Assembly (NCBI GenBank): GCA_030522415.1
Contig: CM060114.1
Span: forward strand, 28,028,804 to 28,092,803
Direction of reading: 5' to 3'
Length of the DNA stretch: 64,000 nucleotides
Source of the DNA: Channallabes apus
Taxonomy: Eukaryota; Chordata; Actinopteri; Siluriformes; Clariidae
The notes beneath the pieces were generated by a model. The model was not told where the DNA came from. It ran no database searches and worked only from the letters and a program-made list of their open reading frames with translations. Positions 12,151 to 24,313 of the stretch are shown one piece after another. Made by a program: the position numbers and the translations under genes. Positions within the stretch are counted from its first letter, which is position 1, and every line of letters starts with the position of its first letter.

Positions 12151-12163
12151 ACAAACTGAAACA
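12151..12163 (+). promoter_or_regulatory. Possible ISRE-like site upstream of gene B
   Basis: ACAAACTGAAACA is one base from the GAAANNGAAAC core of interferon-stimulated response elements and lies about 250 bp upstream of the gene B start codon. PARP12 is interferon-induced in vertebrates, so the position is suggestive. The transcription start is unknown and short motifs arise by chance. Confidence 0.25.
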
Positions 12164-12413
12164 GTTTTTGCTGAATACAGTGTAATCAAACTTTAGACAT
12201 TTATATGTTTATAAGTAACAAAAAAAAATACAGAAAGCCAGGCAGGACATGTCAGATCTTCTTCAGGGCCCCAAAACACCTGCAGACTCCTAAGGGATTT
12301 ATTAATGTTCACCGACTCAAAGAACCGACTCACAGATTCAAAGAGCTGATTCTGATTCGGTTCCCTCGCGAACGACATCGGGTTGTGATTCCTCAGCTGG
12401 TGCTGGAATACAG

Positions 12414-15400
12414 ATGACCATGGCGGAGCGCGCGCGTGTTGTTAAACTGCTCTGCGATCATTCCGGGTGTATGGAGTATGAGGAACTTGTGCAGTCGGGA
12501 GCAGTGGAAGATTTAGATAGTGTGCTTGCGAACAGCGACATTTTCACTGTTTTACAGCAAAACAAGAGCAAAAGAATAGTCCTGGTGACGTCTAAAGTCA
12601 GGTTGTGCAGAAACAGAGAGTGTCAGGAGGGCTGTAGAGACCTGCACCTGTGTGTATTTCACCTGCTGGGACAATGCAATGCGTAAGTTCATTATAAAGG
12701 CTTTATAAATTAGTGTTGAAGTGTGTAGAAAAAAGTTCTCTAAAATGTTTTTTTTTTAATAAGCTGATCAGCTTTAATGTAATGTAATGTAATGGTTAAG
12801 GCATTGGACTAGGGTTCGGAAGATCCCAGGTTCAAACCCCACAACCACCAAGTCGCCACTGTTGGGCCCTTGAGCAAGACCCTTAACCCTCAACTGCTCA
12901 GATGTATAATTAGATAAAAATGTAAGTTGCTCTGGAAAAGAGCGTCTGCCAAATGCCTAAATGTAAAGCGAGGGTATAGAAAAGTTTATGTTTACGCCTT
13001 CTTCACGCTAGTACGTACTTATTTTCTCGTCAGCCAAATTCACTCAATCACAGTGAAAAATCAAAGAAGTAGATTGAATAGCGATTAGGTTTGTCTTAAT
13101 TTGACTCCAGAACATTATAATTCACTTACAGTATACCACTCCAGCACTGTTATGTAGCTCATTTTAAAGTAGCTTATTATATAACTATTAAAATGTAACT
13201 GCTCCAAACATCGCTTTTGCTCACCATTTTAACTTCACGTATGGTGCAGGTTAAACTTCAGGTAGATAACTAAGTACTGCCAAAGTTCCATGAAATTCTG
13301 TCCAGCCAGTTTGGCATGATGCTGTGACATAATCCGGCTGGACAGACAGACAGACGGACTATTTTCTGAGACTGGTTTTGGGTCCTCCAATGTTTGAAAT
13401 GGAAAGATTTTATTGAAAGCGTGACCAATGTACAGAGAAAAATTAAGATAGAGACAAAAGTATAGATTATGAGATGATGAATAATGTATAACACGGTGGC
13501 CTTGTGATTAGCACTGTCGCCTTGCACCTCCAGGGTACAGGTTCGATTCCCGCCTTGGGGTCTGTGTGCATGGAGTTTGCATGTCCCCCCCATACTTGAT
13601 GGGTTTACTCCGGGAGCTCCGGTCTCCTCTCACAGTCCAAAGACATGCAGGTTAGACTAATTGGCAATTGTAAATTGTAGTAAACTGTTGTCATTCAAAC
13701 TGACTCATACACACACAAATACAATGACAAGGCCTCCCAAAAGCCTTTTAACATAATTAGTTAATAACATGCACTAAAACCAGATGTTTCCCTGTGTACT
13801 GTATAGAGACTGTATGTACACCCTGGCTTTACAGAAAATAATTTTCTATTGTTTGCATTCGGCATAATCATTATTATTTTTTTTTTTTACTGATACACTT
13901 TTCTTCTACAGACAAAGGTGTAAATACGGCCATAGTCTGGAGACGGAGCACAATTCCAGAATTTTGCGTGAGCACAGCTTACAGGGTTTGAGCAAAGATC
14001 AACTACGTGTGCTGTTGCTACAGAACGACACCTCCCTGTTACCCAACGTAAGCCGAACACACTCATGAGTCATGTGGCTAAAAATATTTTGGATCTTTTA
14101 TTACACTGACATACTGCAGAAGTCACTATTTTCAGGAAAACATTGTGGGTTATTCTTTACTTTTACATTCTGTTCTGGACGAAATCCTACAATTAATACT
14201 TTTGTTTAAACATTATTGTAAAAGTAATCAATGATTCAAGATCAAATTATATCATCCAGTCTCTAATAGACATACATGATAATATAACCAGTAGCTACCA
14301 ATTATCATCTATAAAACAGAAATAGTTTTGATTCTCTTTTTCTTGTTGTTTAACGGTGGTTGGGATCCCTCACCATCCTGACCTCTTACAGTGGGTTTTC
14401 CTTGTTTATTTGGATGGCAGTTTTTGTACAGGAATGCAGTAGACAGCATCGTCATCTGTTATGTTGTACTGTGAGCAAAGGCGTTACTCACCGACTGTAA
14501 GAATAAGCAGCGTCATCAAACCTGTATGTCAGGCTGAGCCCATAGCTACTGAGATCCCAGGGCGATGTAGCGGGTGTCCTGACCATTTAACAATAGACAA
14601 TGTCGGCGATTATAACAGTAGACAGTGTCATCAATACTTTTATGTCATACTGTGAGGTAATAATATATCTGTCGAGATGCCGGAGCAGTGTTAGGAGCGG
14701 CAGCACACTCCATCTGCAGGTGATGGTAGCAGGATCTGTATGTGGGTGGAGCCAGGGGTACCCTCTAGTGATATCCAGGATTTGCATATCATTACTTGAT
14801 GGGTCTTAGTCAAATGATAGAACATACAGTACGAAAAGGCTTTCAAGTCAAACCGGGACCTGTAAGGAAATTATTTGTGAAGTTCGTAAAACCGGTTAAC
14901 TTGTGAAAGAGACAATACATCTGTCTGTGGGAGCTGCACACACAATTATTCACCATCACCACTTGCACATCACAGGAAGTCGTCTGGGAGTTACCGATAT
15001 ATCCCCCATACAGTCCTGACCTCACTCCAAGCCATTTCCACATGCTTGGGCCATTAAAGGAGTTCCTGGGAGGCCAGCGTTTGAGACATGACTCCGATCA
15101 TGGCACTGAGATACTGAGAAAAATTTCTACCTTGATGGTGTCCAAGCACTAGTGAACTGCTGGATTAGTGTAGCAAGGGATTATATAGAGAGTTTTTACT
15201 CTCATAACTGCGTTGTTATTCTGCACAATCGAAAGTCCCCCTCATATTTCTGCTTATAAAGTTGAAGGCCATGGACAGAGTTCAGCCCAAGTCAGTAACA
15301 GATAAGGATCATGTGATTTAATGTGCTTGTCGGAAAGCAGAAACACTAAACTATTTCTTTAACCCTGACTTCAGGTCTGCGTCTCGTATAACAAAGGAAG

Positions 15401-18400
15401 TGGTGAGTTTGGCAACTGTCCCGAGAAGGAGGCCTGTAGACGTCTCCATGTCTGTGACAAGTACATCAGAGGACTGTGCGACGGCAGTAGCGAGTGCAAC
15501 AAGTGCCACGATTTCTACGAGCCTCATCCGATGCAAACACTGCAGGCCAGAAGAGTATCCGGTCAGCTGATTGGATGTCTTTTGCTGATTTATCGTAATA
15601 TTCTGACACTAAAGGACCATAGAAATGCTCTGGAGAGACCTGGCGCCAAATGTAGGAAGACCCCTCAAACCATCAACAAAACCAAAGCGCCCGAGTACTT
15701 ACAGAAGAATGAAGGTGAAGATTAGCGTGCTGCTTTTGTTGCCTTTATAATAAATAGGTGCATTATTGTGGCCTGTGGCATCACTGTGGTATTTATAGCA
15801 TGAACTGTTTCTGTCCATTTGTTACAGGAATTTTTATTTGCCTCTCATTCATCAGAGGAATCTGCAAATATGGAGGTACCTTTATTATTTCTCTATTCAC
15901 TCACTCACTCATCTTCTATACCGCTTTATCCTGTATTGAGGGTCACAGAGACCTGGAGCCTCTCCCAGGAGACTTGGGGCATGAGGCACTGGACAGGGTG
16001 CCAATCCATCGCAGGGCATCATTTCTTTATTATTTCTTTTTATTTTCTTGTGTGTAATCTGAGATGATTCCTGTATTAGATCCAATCTGTGAATTTGTCT
16101 TCTCACCTGTGTAGACTTTACAGAACATACTTATTCTTATTTTAGAGATACAGTAATATAATGTAAGATATTATGGGTGACGGCGTTCATTCAGTATTCA
16201 CCTTGCTAGCTAGCTTGTGATAACTGAGGTAAGTAGGCATCTTCCAACCAAAAGCCAGACTCATTCGCGGATTAACCAGGGTTGAGGCGGAGTCAGCTCC
16301 TGCCAAGATGGCGATAACCAGGGACCTCTCAGTTGAGGTTCAAACCTGCTCTTAAGGAAACTTATGGGTGACATCATGGAGGGTTTGTCAGGTTCTTTTT
16401 CTACGGTCTACGGCTGGCATCACTAAATGGTGGACCGCAGTTCTTTGTTTTTATGATAAATAAGAATGAGACATATACCAGTAATCTCGCTCGTGTTCTC
16501 TTGAGATGGGTGTGGCTATACGCGTCACTCAACAGAGCAACTCAACTGACTCAATAGTTGACCATGTATAGAAATAAAAAATTTTTAATTAAAGTGCGAC
16601 ACAGAATGGCTTACTCCAAGAAAAGGAAAGTACACTATGAAAACTGACACTTCAAAGATGAAGCTACAGATCAATGTACAGTATGTTTATTCTTCTGGCA
16701 GAAAGCTTAAAATCAGTTCAGTCTCATTTGTTTCCGAAACCATGGCGATGATAAAAAGCAGTAATGTGAAGCATCACTATGAGACAAAACACAGGTCGTT
16801 TAAGCAAACATATTCGCAGCAGCCCGAGGTGAGTCCTGAACTGAAGTGGGTGTGATGGAGCAGGGAAATGTTTATTCATTAATTAATAATATGTTTACTA
16901 ATTGGAAATCTACTTCATTGGAAAAGAACATTTGTGTTCATTGCAGAGAGATGCTGGAGAGTCCATTTTGCCGTTCCCTATAAGTGGGAGGTGGAGGTGG
17001 ATGAGGGTTGGATAGACCTACCTGACAATGAAGCGATAGAAAAAGAGTACAGCGATGCATCAAAGATCCACAGGTATGTAAACCGTAAAGATAGTATTAA
17101 TAATAATAATTAAATAACTAAGTTAATAAGCAATTAATCTAAAAGCGTAAATGCACCTGTTTGTGGAAGGTTATATTATACAACCAAGTCAAAATCATAC
17201 ACTGCAAAAAAAGTGGTATCTCTGCAAGTGAAGATTCTCAATTCTGATCAGATAATTTACAATTTCTTAATAGGATTATAACAAACCAGATACAAGATTA
17301 TTACGCCTATTTTGAGGCAAACTCCACTAATTTGAGTGTAATGATCTTGTTCTATTTTATTATAAATTTTCTAGATTAAAGATTTTTTATTTTTTTTAAG
17401 AAATGCTTAAAAACATAGTAGAATGTGTCTGAAAATAGGGTTAATAATCTTATATTTGTTTGTTTTAATAAAAAAAAAAAAGATACACAATATTGTGGAA
17501 AAGGTCTTAAGCTCCTTGTTTCATAATCCATAATCTCATGGAATTAAATAATGTAGATTTAATTTAAGAGATGTGTACAAATGTTTACTGCGACAGGCTG
17601 CAAAGTGCCTAAAGATACAATTTAAAAACTGGATGTTTCTGTAACGATCTCAGCAGCAACCTCATTTCCCCTCTCGTCTGTTCCAATCACACAGTATTCA
17701 GCATCAACAGTATACTAATCACCAGAACCCGGACTATTTACGAAGCTGGGATTTATTTTAAAAACGTGTCCAACTATGTCGTATGAAATCTTAGTAGTGG
17801 TTTGTTATGTGGCTGGTGTGAGTCTCAGGAAATGAGATCAGTTGTGAAAGTTTTGGAAACACTGCTCATCGACCACATCTTGCCCACAAAGAAGCATGGT
17901 GGTGGTGGTATCGAGTAATGAGTTGCCCTTGGCCTCTTGGTGGTTTCTCTCTCTCTCTTTACTTGTTCAATTATTTGTTTTTTGTTGATGGCCTTAAGGT
18001 TGTTCCATACAGTTTTTTCAGTTTGTTTATTTTTTAAGAATGGATTTAATGTTAAGGATGTTTACAATATTTATGTTTTACTTTATAAAATAAAATGTCT
18101 GTTGAGATGATGTGGTCTTCACTCTTCTTCTTTTGCTTCTCTTTTCGTATCAGTGTGGGCAATGAGCCTGTGTGTTTTGACACAATGATGGTGGGAGTTC
18201 ACAGAGTGCGGCGTCTCTCTACAGTCTCATCTGTGCTTGAACCCAACTTCAGCCACACTACGAAGTGGATCTGGTACTGGAAGAATGAGTATAATAAATG
18301 GATCCAGTACGGATCAGTCGTAAGTCATAAGCCTCCTCCTCGGTTGTTGGACTCATGTGTAAAGCACTCTGAAGCGTTCTGATTTCATGTGAACATTTTA

Positions 18401-21400
18401 ACATTTCCAGAAGGAGATGCATAGACTGTCCTCCATCACCAGTGAGGAACTGGAGAAGAAATACCTCCAGTTCTTAGACAGCAACACGCATGATGTGGTT
18501 AAATTTTCAGCTGGGAAACAGTTTTATGAGCTGAATTTCAAAGGTACTGTATGGTCATGCAATATATTTCATTACAATATAAGAATAAAGGCACATGTGG
18601 ATGTACTGTATGACACGTACTGTATATTGTGTTTTGTAAAGATATGAAGCAGCGGAATGAAATAACCAGCTCGGAGAGGGAAGTTAGGCGCAGACCGTTC
18701 TTCGTTTCTCTCTTCGATGTTCGGAATACTAGAACCAGGTGAGAGACTAGACGAAAAATTATTCCCACATATTAAGAGTATTGTTTAATTGAGAAAACCA
18801 CAACTATGATTTCTTCTCCCTTCATTCCTTTAAGCAGAAGAGGAGCATACGCTGGCTTTCGTGGAGGTGTCCCAGGCTTTTGGGATAAAAGTGCAGTCTC
18901 TGAATCTGGATTTCAGGTGCAGTGGTGCTGTATATCCAGTTAATACTGTTAAAGTATTCTTTCATACAACTCGATTTCATCTATTTGTTCTTCTTATTTG
19001 ATTTCAGCGAGTCTTGCTCGATGCGTCTCACAAGGACTACATCAGAGTACAGGAACATTTCAACAAGACTATGAAGGACTTTAACATCTTGAGTATCGAA
19101 CGAGTTCAGAACAAGGAATTATGGGAGGATTTTCAGACGTGAGTAAAAATTTGTTAATTTACAGTTTATTGGTTATTTAATAGGTTTTTAGTTTTGTTTT
19201 GTTCGGGTAGGCAAATAATCATTGTTGAAATTACAAATACAAAATATTTCAACCTGTAAATATCTTTATTATATATAATACGTTTACATCAAGTAGGCGG
19301 CACGGTGGCGTAGTCATTGGCACTTTTTCCCCATGCACCTCCAGGGTCCTGGTTTGATTCCCGCCTCAGTATCTGTGTGTATGGAGTTTGCATGTTCTCC
19401 CCGTGCTTGGTGGGTTTCCTCCAGGTTCTCCAGTTTCCTCCAACAGTCCAAAGACTTGCAGATTGCGTTAATTGGCGTTCCCAAATTCACCTTTTGTGCC
19501 ACCAAGGCACCTCAAGACCTCTGGTGGTGTGCTGTGGGATCTGACCCCAGGATGTTAGTTGTAGATCTTTTGGGTGCTCCGGGTTGTGATATGGGGCCTG
19601 CATGGATCAGACTTGCTTGTCAGGCGTATCCCATGGATGCTCAATAGAGTTAAAAAACTTAAATCCTTTGCCTGTTAATCTCAGTACATGGCAGGCTGTG
19701 ATGCACTGGGTGTTCTGGTGCTTTACTGTTATAGCCAGTATCAACTTTTTTTCAGTCATGAGCCAAAATTTGCTACAATTTGTGCTACATTAGCATTTCT
19801 GCATTTTACAATTTGGGAGTTATTTAAAATAGTGAACAAGCGTAAGTGTAACTCGCACAACATGTAGCATTTAGTTGATGAAAATCTTAAATAGACTATT
19901 TAAGATAATGTTTATGTAGACAAAGGGAAAAAGTAGTCCATACAGACTGAAATTGAAAAACAAATCTTGCCAGACATGGAGATCTCGCACGTCCTTGTTC
20001 GGGTAAATAAGTAGTTGAATTGTTAACATTATGTTGCATCAGCATGGTAACTTTTGTTGCATTATAAAAAAACTATGTATCACTTTTCAATGAAGGTTAT
20101 AAATCTCAAGCTGTTTTACGTCATCGCACGCCTTGATATTGATTCATTTAAAGGCCAAGTATATCAGACAGCAACTCTTGATTACGTAGATTGTTCTTCT
20201 GACTTTAATGTGTAGCTTTATTTTATTTGCAGGAAAAAAGAGCGAATGAAAAAAGCAAACAGTGAAAAGAAATACCGTGAAGCAGAGCGATTTTTATTCC
20301 ACGGCACCAACACGAGGAACGTTGAAGCTATCTGTCTCCAGAACTTTGATATGAGGGTATCTGGGGCCAATGCAACAGTGTACGGGCAAGGTTAGAAAAC
20401 TATTTGCTTGGCTTTTCCACCTGACTGTGTGTTGATGGATCGTGTGATGACAAATCTTTAATCTGAGTCTTAACCATTACACTGGATTTTACTGACTGCA
20501 ATACACACCACTAATCTTATTCTCAAGTGGCTTTTATACCTACTGTACAGTACCGAGCAAAAGTCTTAAACCACCCCTCATACAGTACATCCATATTTTG
20601 CTTCCAAAGAGCCAGACTTTCTTACTCTTAGACTTAAGAGTAAAGGAGTGGGGGCTCAGACGGCTAAAGTTCTAGGTTGTTGATTTGGGGATCTGAGGAT
20701 CCGGGTTCGAGCTGTCAGTAGCTTACCATGCCCCATACTACCCAGCCAGTGGATGCAGTGCCAATTCCAAGCCTGGATAAAATAGGAGTGTTGCATGAGG
20801 AGGGGCATTCAGTGTAAAACCTGTGCCAAGTTGTGTTCGGATCAGATCGTGACCCAATGAGGGAAGCAGCTGAATGAAAGTTTAGACTAATGAAGTTTTG
20901 AGGAATAGTTCTCCAGGCTTCTATTTTTTGCCAATTTTTGGATTACCCACAAGACAATCCAAGGTGGTGTAGTGGTTAGCACTGTCGCCTTGCACCTCCA
21001 GGGTACGGGTTCGATTCCCGGCCAGGCTCGATTCCCGTCTCTGTGTGCATGGAGTTTGTATGTTCTCCCCGTGCTTGGTGGGTTTCCTCCGGGTACTCCG
21101 GTTTCCTCCCACAGTCCAAAGACATGCAGGTTAGGCTAATTGGCGTTCCTAAAAATTGCCCGTAGTGTGTGATTGGGTGTGTGATTGAGTGTATGTGTGT
21201 GTGTGTGCCCTGCTATATATTGGCAGCCTGTTCAGGGTGTACCTCGTCCTCCTGGGATAGGCTCCAGATCCCTGCAACCCTGAATAAAGGATAAAGCGGT
21301 ATAGAAAGTGAGTGAGTGAGAGTGTTAAGCCACACAGTGACCTACTGTATGAATCATCCAAGCATAAAAAAACATGTATCCTAAGGCATGAACCAGCAGA

Positions 21401-23590
21401 AACAGGTGCACATGATGACAGATGATGAGGCTAATGATTAGTACTGTATATTGATGATGAATGCTGAGTGGTTGGAACAGCCGAGAGGGGAAATGAGGTT
21501 GCTGCTGAAGTTGTTAAGAAACAACCCGTTTTTAAATTGTATCTTTAGGCACTTTGCAGCTTGTCGCAGTAAAACATTTGTTCATGTTTTGTTCATTTCA
21601 TTTACTACTGTATGAAGAAATGAGGGGTCGCTCAAGACTTTTTGCACAGTTCTGTAGTGTATATCAAAAACATGCTTATTGTGCTTTCATGTAAATGGAC
21701 AGAAAATATATTTGGGAGTAGTCTGTAGTCTTTGGGAAGTATCTGGAAGACGAAAGGTTCCCAAGAGACCCAAACATATTCTATGTGTGAAGTTCGAAGT
21801 AGTACAGACGTTTAAAAAGCTGAGTGTTATCCAGAAACCTGGACAGTGTGAACATTCTAGGAACCAAAATCATAATGTTCTAAGAACATACAGTACTGCT
21901 AAGCTAAAATTGTTAGCTGTTATGCTCCACTATGCTGTCTAAGTGCAAAATGTCTGTTTTTTAATAATACAATAATGTATATTTCTTATCTGTTACAGGA
22001 AGCTACTTCGCCCGGGATGCAAAGTATTCCCACGATTACACGGATCACTATAGTAGTGAAAGAAAAATGTTCACATGCAGAGTGTTGGTTGGACAGTACA
22101 CTAAAGGAGCGTCTCATTACCGTAGACCTCCAGCAAAAGACGCGTCAGGAAATCTTTACGACAGTTGTGTAAATGACCTACGCGAGCCCACTATCTATGT
22201 AGTGTTTGAACGCTCCCAGGTTTACCCAGAATTCCTGATTACCTATGAGAAGTCCATGGGAAGCACAGGAGAGACATTAGCCGCCGCGAGCAGCCGAACA
22301 ACAAGAAACACTCTTTCTGCTGATTCGGATGTCTTAGAATCTCTAGATAGCGATGACACTTCAGACTTTGAAACAAAAAGTGTAGGCGATGACACGTCAG
22401 ACTTTGAAACAAAAAGTGTAGGCTTTTCCACTCCCGAAAGCAACCTATCTGTCTGTTCAAAGCCGACTCAGAGTTTAACGTCACTCAGCAGGTTGCTAAG
22501 AGAATCAGATAATTCCTTGCATGCAACTGGTACAATTTCAGTGTCCTCTGATTCAGATAATCTTCTAACTGCTGCTAAACCTGACTGTGTCCAGTCTGGA
22601 ATTGACGACTTGACGGCTCGTACCTTCAACCTAGCTACTGAAAGAACGTCTCAGAGACAACAGCAAGATTCAGAGTTTGCCAAGACACTCGCTGACTCTT
22701 TGGAGCTATCCTCGTATTCTTCAGTCAAAACCAAGAGCGTTGACGTTTCTTCTACCAGCTTTTCCTCGAACATAGAGAGCGAAACTTCAGTAGCATCCAA
22801 AACCAGTTGCTATTCAGCTCGTAAGCAGCCTCTCTCTGATGGTTTCTTGTCAGGTTCCTTTAGCGCAACACGCTCATCTGACAATACCAGTCAGTTGTTG
22901 GGCGACTTGGATGATGTCTTTAATGTGAGGCAGACGGCAAGTGTGATTAGCACAGGTTCACCTCATAAGGCCAACAACAGCACTTCCAGTTCAACCAGTG
23001 CAGGAGAGGAACTTGTAACTTCTCTGAGCAACACCGGATTGCCGAGAAACTCAACTCAGGATGTACTTGCTCCTGTAAAAAATCCAGTTTCCTCCTATTC
23101 TGACAATCAGCTGTTGATCTCTGGTACGTCTAGCTTAACAGATATAAGAGATACAGATACGTGTAGACCAAAAACAGATTCAGCATATGGGTTTAGAACG
23201 AATCCAGATTTGTTCACCACACAACGATCTCAAAGCTCACGGCAACATTCACAAAAACCTGTATCTCCCAGACAAGTGGGAATCAGCTTTACAGATCCAC
23301 TTTCAGCTTCATCCAGTGCTACACCCAGGCCTAGAAATGTCAACTCGGATGCTTTTCCTTCCAGCAGTTATTATGTAAAAGAAAGCAGTATCTCAGTCAA
23401 GTACACACCCCCTTCCTCTTCAGCTAATGAACGGCCTCGCGCTTATGGCTCCTCGTCAAGTTTTTATGAAAAGCCGCCTTCTCCGCTCTCCAGTACACAA
23501 ACTTCTCAGAACCGCGCAAGCTCTCAACATCAGAACAACGTCTCAGAAGCTCGAAGCAAACAGGAAGAAAAAAAATGTCACATACAGTAA
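12414..23590 (+). CDS. parp12-like: PARP12-like gene B: CCCH zinc fingers, WWE, mono-ART, long CaaX tail
   Basis: Complete 12-exon gene, 1091 aa. Exons: 12414-12682, 13912-14047, 15375-15714, 15828-15875, 16947-17073, 18154-18319, 18411-18543, 18642-18738, 18838-18916, 19008-19138, 20233-20390, 21999-23590; all junctions are AG/GT and keep frame. The ATG at 12420 (ACCATGG) has a better Kozak context than 12414. Domains: N-terminal region likely winged-helix (1-56); five CCCH fingers in 57-275 (e.g. CX4CX3CX3H, CX7CX4CX3H, and CX7CX5CX3H in ICLSFIRGICKYGERC); WWE-type region about 275-410 (PYKWEVEVD, WIWYWKNEYNKWIQYGS); ART domain about 465-645 with H532, Y564 and I627, spaced as in PARP12. 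A 447-aa Ser/Thr-rich, probably disordered tail ends KKCHIQ, a CaaX-type box. Expected role: RNA-binding, interferon-linked mono-ADP-ribosyltransferase with antiviral activity. That role is inferred from the family. Confidence 0.92.
12783..12967 (+). mobile_element. SINE-B copy (gene B intron 1)
   Basis: Second tRNA-derived SINE family: GGTTAAGGCATTGGACTAG, B-box-like GGTTCAAACCC, the signature CTGTTGGGCCCTTGAGCAAG and tail AAGAGCGTCTGCCAAATGCC. Confidence 0.88.
13492..13685 (+). mobile_element. SINE-A copy (gene B intron 1)
   Basis: Forward head and core with B-box GGTTCGATTCC; the tail is missing. Confidence 0.87.
14833..15246 (+). mobile_element. Mariner-type remnant (gene B intron 2)
   Basis: Opens with CTTTCAAGTCAAACCGGGAC, resembling the terminal repeat of the copy at 42247. 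It contains a decayed mariner transposase segment (SPDLTPSHFHMLGPLKEFLG) like the SPDLAPSD motif of mariner DD34D transposases. Most of the element is deleted. Confidence 0.8.
15895..16021 (-). mobile_element. SINE-A 3' tail fragment (gene B intron 4)
   Basis: Reversed tail beginning 20 bp after the exon 4 donor, with CTTCTATACCGCTTTATCCT and CTGGACAGGGTGCCAATCCA. Confidence 0.85.
16600..16855 (+). pseudogene. hAT transposase N-terminal (BED-type) fragment
   Basis: Two frames together resemble the start of ZBED/GTF2IRD2-like hAT transposases: MAYSKKRKVHYENCHFKDE from 16608, then, after a frame change, SSNVKHHYETKHRSF, the His-rich end of a BED finger. It lies in intron 4 of gene B and has no catalytic part. 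Confidence 0.65.
17575..17725 (+). repeat. Fragment of the CAGTACTGTGC-type MITE
   Basis: Shares ACTGCGACAGGCTGCAAAG and the following CAGCAACCTCATTTCCCCTC with the elements at 20548 and 54106. No terminal repeats are left. Confidence 0.7.
19296..19500 (+). mobile_element. SINE-A copy (gene B intron 10)
   Basis: Forward head GGCGGCACGGTGGCGTAG, B-box-like GGTTTGATTCC and the core to ATTGGCGTTCCCAAATT; then it runs into a different repeat. Confidence 0.87.
19490..19660 (+). repeat. Fragment of the foldback family (see 32147)
   Basis: Matches the internal part of the long-inverted-repeat family: CACCAAGGCACCTCAAGACC, then GGGGCCTGCATGGATCAGAC. A reversed relative is at 25075-25250. Confidence 0.5.
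20646..20880 (+). mobile_element. SINE-D, a third tRNA-derived family
   Basis: Starts with a tRNA-like head (GGCTCAGACGGCTAA, then B-box-like GGTTCGAGC) and ends in AGGGAAGCAGCTGAATGAAA. It is the only copy seen here. Confidence 0.6.
20961..21325 (+). mobile_element. SINE-A, full-length copy
   Basis: The most complete SINE-A: A-box-like TGGTGTAGTGG, B-box GGTTCGATTCC (the B-box area is partly duplicated), core, and a tail GGATAAAGCGGTATAGAAAG ending in GAGT repeats. Confidence 0.92.
22352..22423 (+). repeat. 36-bp coding tandem duplication in gene B tail
   Basis: Two 36-bp units differing by one base encode DDTSDFETKSVG twice, at the start of the disordered tail. In-frame slippage or duplication. 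Confidence 0.95.
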
Positions 23591-24200
23591 TTTAATTTAA
23601 TTGCGTGCTTTCAAAGTGTGATCGAGGCTTTTATGTGTTAAGCTGTATTTACTGTATTACCAAATGAATGATTGAAATGTAATATTTGATTGAAGGAGTA
23701 ATTTTGTTTAATTGTACAAAACCACTAATTTCAGACAGCAATGTTTCTTAATCTAACAAAATTTCTGCTCCATGTGTTACAAATACAGTATTTAAAAACA
23801 CGAATAAGCTCTTATTAATTCATTTGCAACTTAAATTAAATCATCTGGACAAATTATTGATAATATTGTTTTTGTCTCTGAATACCAGCTACAGTATGAA
23901 ATTAGTTTGGTTCTTATCTGCTTTACTGTATTCCTACATGCTGAAGTATTTTAGAACTTTTATTCCATTAACCAGGCTCTTTCTTTGTTCCTTGGCCTAA
24001 AAAGACTAAGTTGTAATTGCATTTCTCCACGTACAGGTAGCAAAAGCTCTTCTTGGGCAGACTGTGGGTACAATCTAACGCAATTCTCCCAGGATTTGTA
24101 CACCATTATTTTTCCTGAACTTTTTCACCGCAGTGAAGTGAGGGCTTTCCTGGCAGCATTTGCCAGATAGATACAGTATAGAATAAATACCCTTTTAGGC
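23591..24200 (+). other. 3' UTR and flank of gene B
   Basis: AT-rich sequence without coding potential. An AATAAA occurs at 24182-24187; nearer weak ATTAAA-type signals are also possible. The heptamer TACTGTA/TACAGTA occurs several times. Confidence 0.35.
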
Positions 24201-24202
24201 TT

Positions 24203-24313
24203 CATTTATTCATTCATTCATCTTCTATACTGCTTTATCCTGTGTTTAGGGTCGTGGGGACCTGGAGCCTATCCCAGGAGACTCAGGGCACGAGGCAGGG
24301 TACACGCTGGACC
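24203..24313 (-). mobile_element. SINE-A 3' tail fragment
   Basis: ATTC repeats, then CTTCTATACTGCTTTATCCT and GGGTACACGCTGGACC. Confidence 0.85.

Larger units (their letters stand above)
20548..21654 (-). mobile_element. Tc1/mariner-superfamily MITE with two SINEs nested inside (gene B intron 11)
   Basis: The left end CAGTACCGAGCAAAAGTCTT and the inverted right end CAGAACTGTGCAAAAAGTCT are flanked by TA on both sides. There is no transposase. SINE insertions at 20646 and 20961 interrupt it. Relatives are at 17575 and 54106. Confidence 0.8.

Noticed and set aside
12783..12967. Functional tRNA gene, because of A- and B-box-like sequence
   Set aside because: No cloverleaf with paired acceptor stem. 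The body continues into a SINE tail shared by other copies.
14400..14660. Immunoglobulin V-like endings on the minus strand (GATGACGCTG/ACTGTCTACTG motifs with a nearby ACAAAAACT nonamer) in gene B intron 2
   Set aside because: The motif occurs three times in a degenerate tandem pattern, no V-domain body is open, and heptamer-like and nonamer-like sequences are not spaced 12 or 23 bp. More likely a decayed tandem repeat.
15715..15725. Read-through of gene B exon 3 to the stop at 15723 as a short protein
   Set aside because: The GAAG|GTGAAG donor and an in-frame exon 4 that completes zinc finger 5 favour splicing. A short isoform is possible but unsupported.
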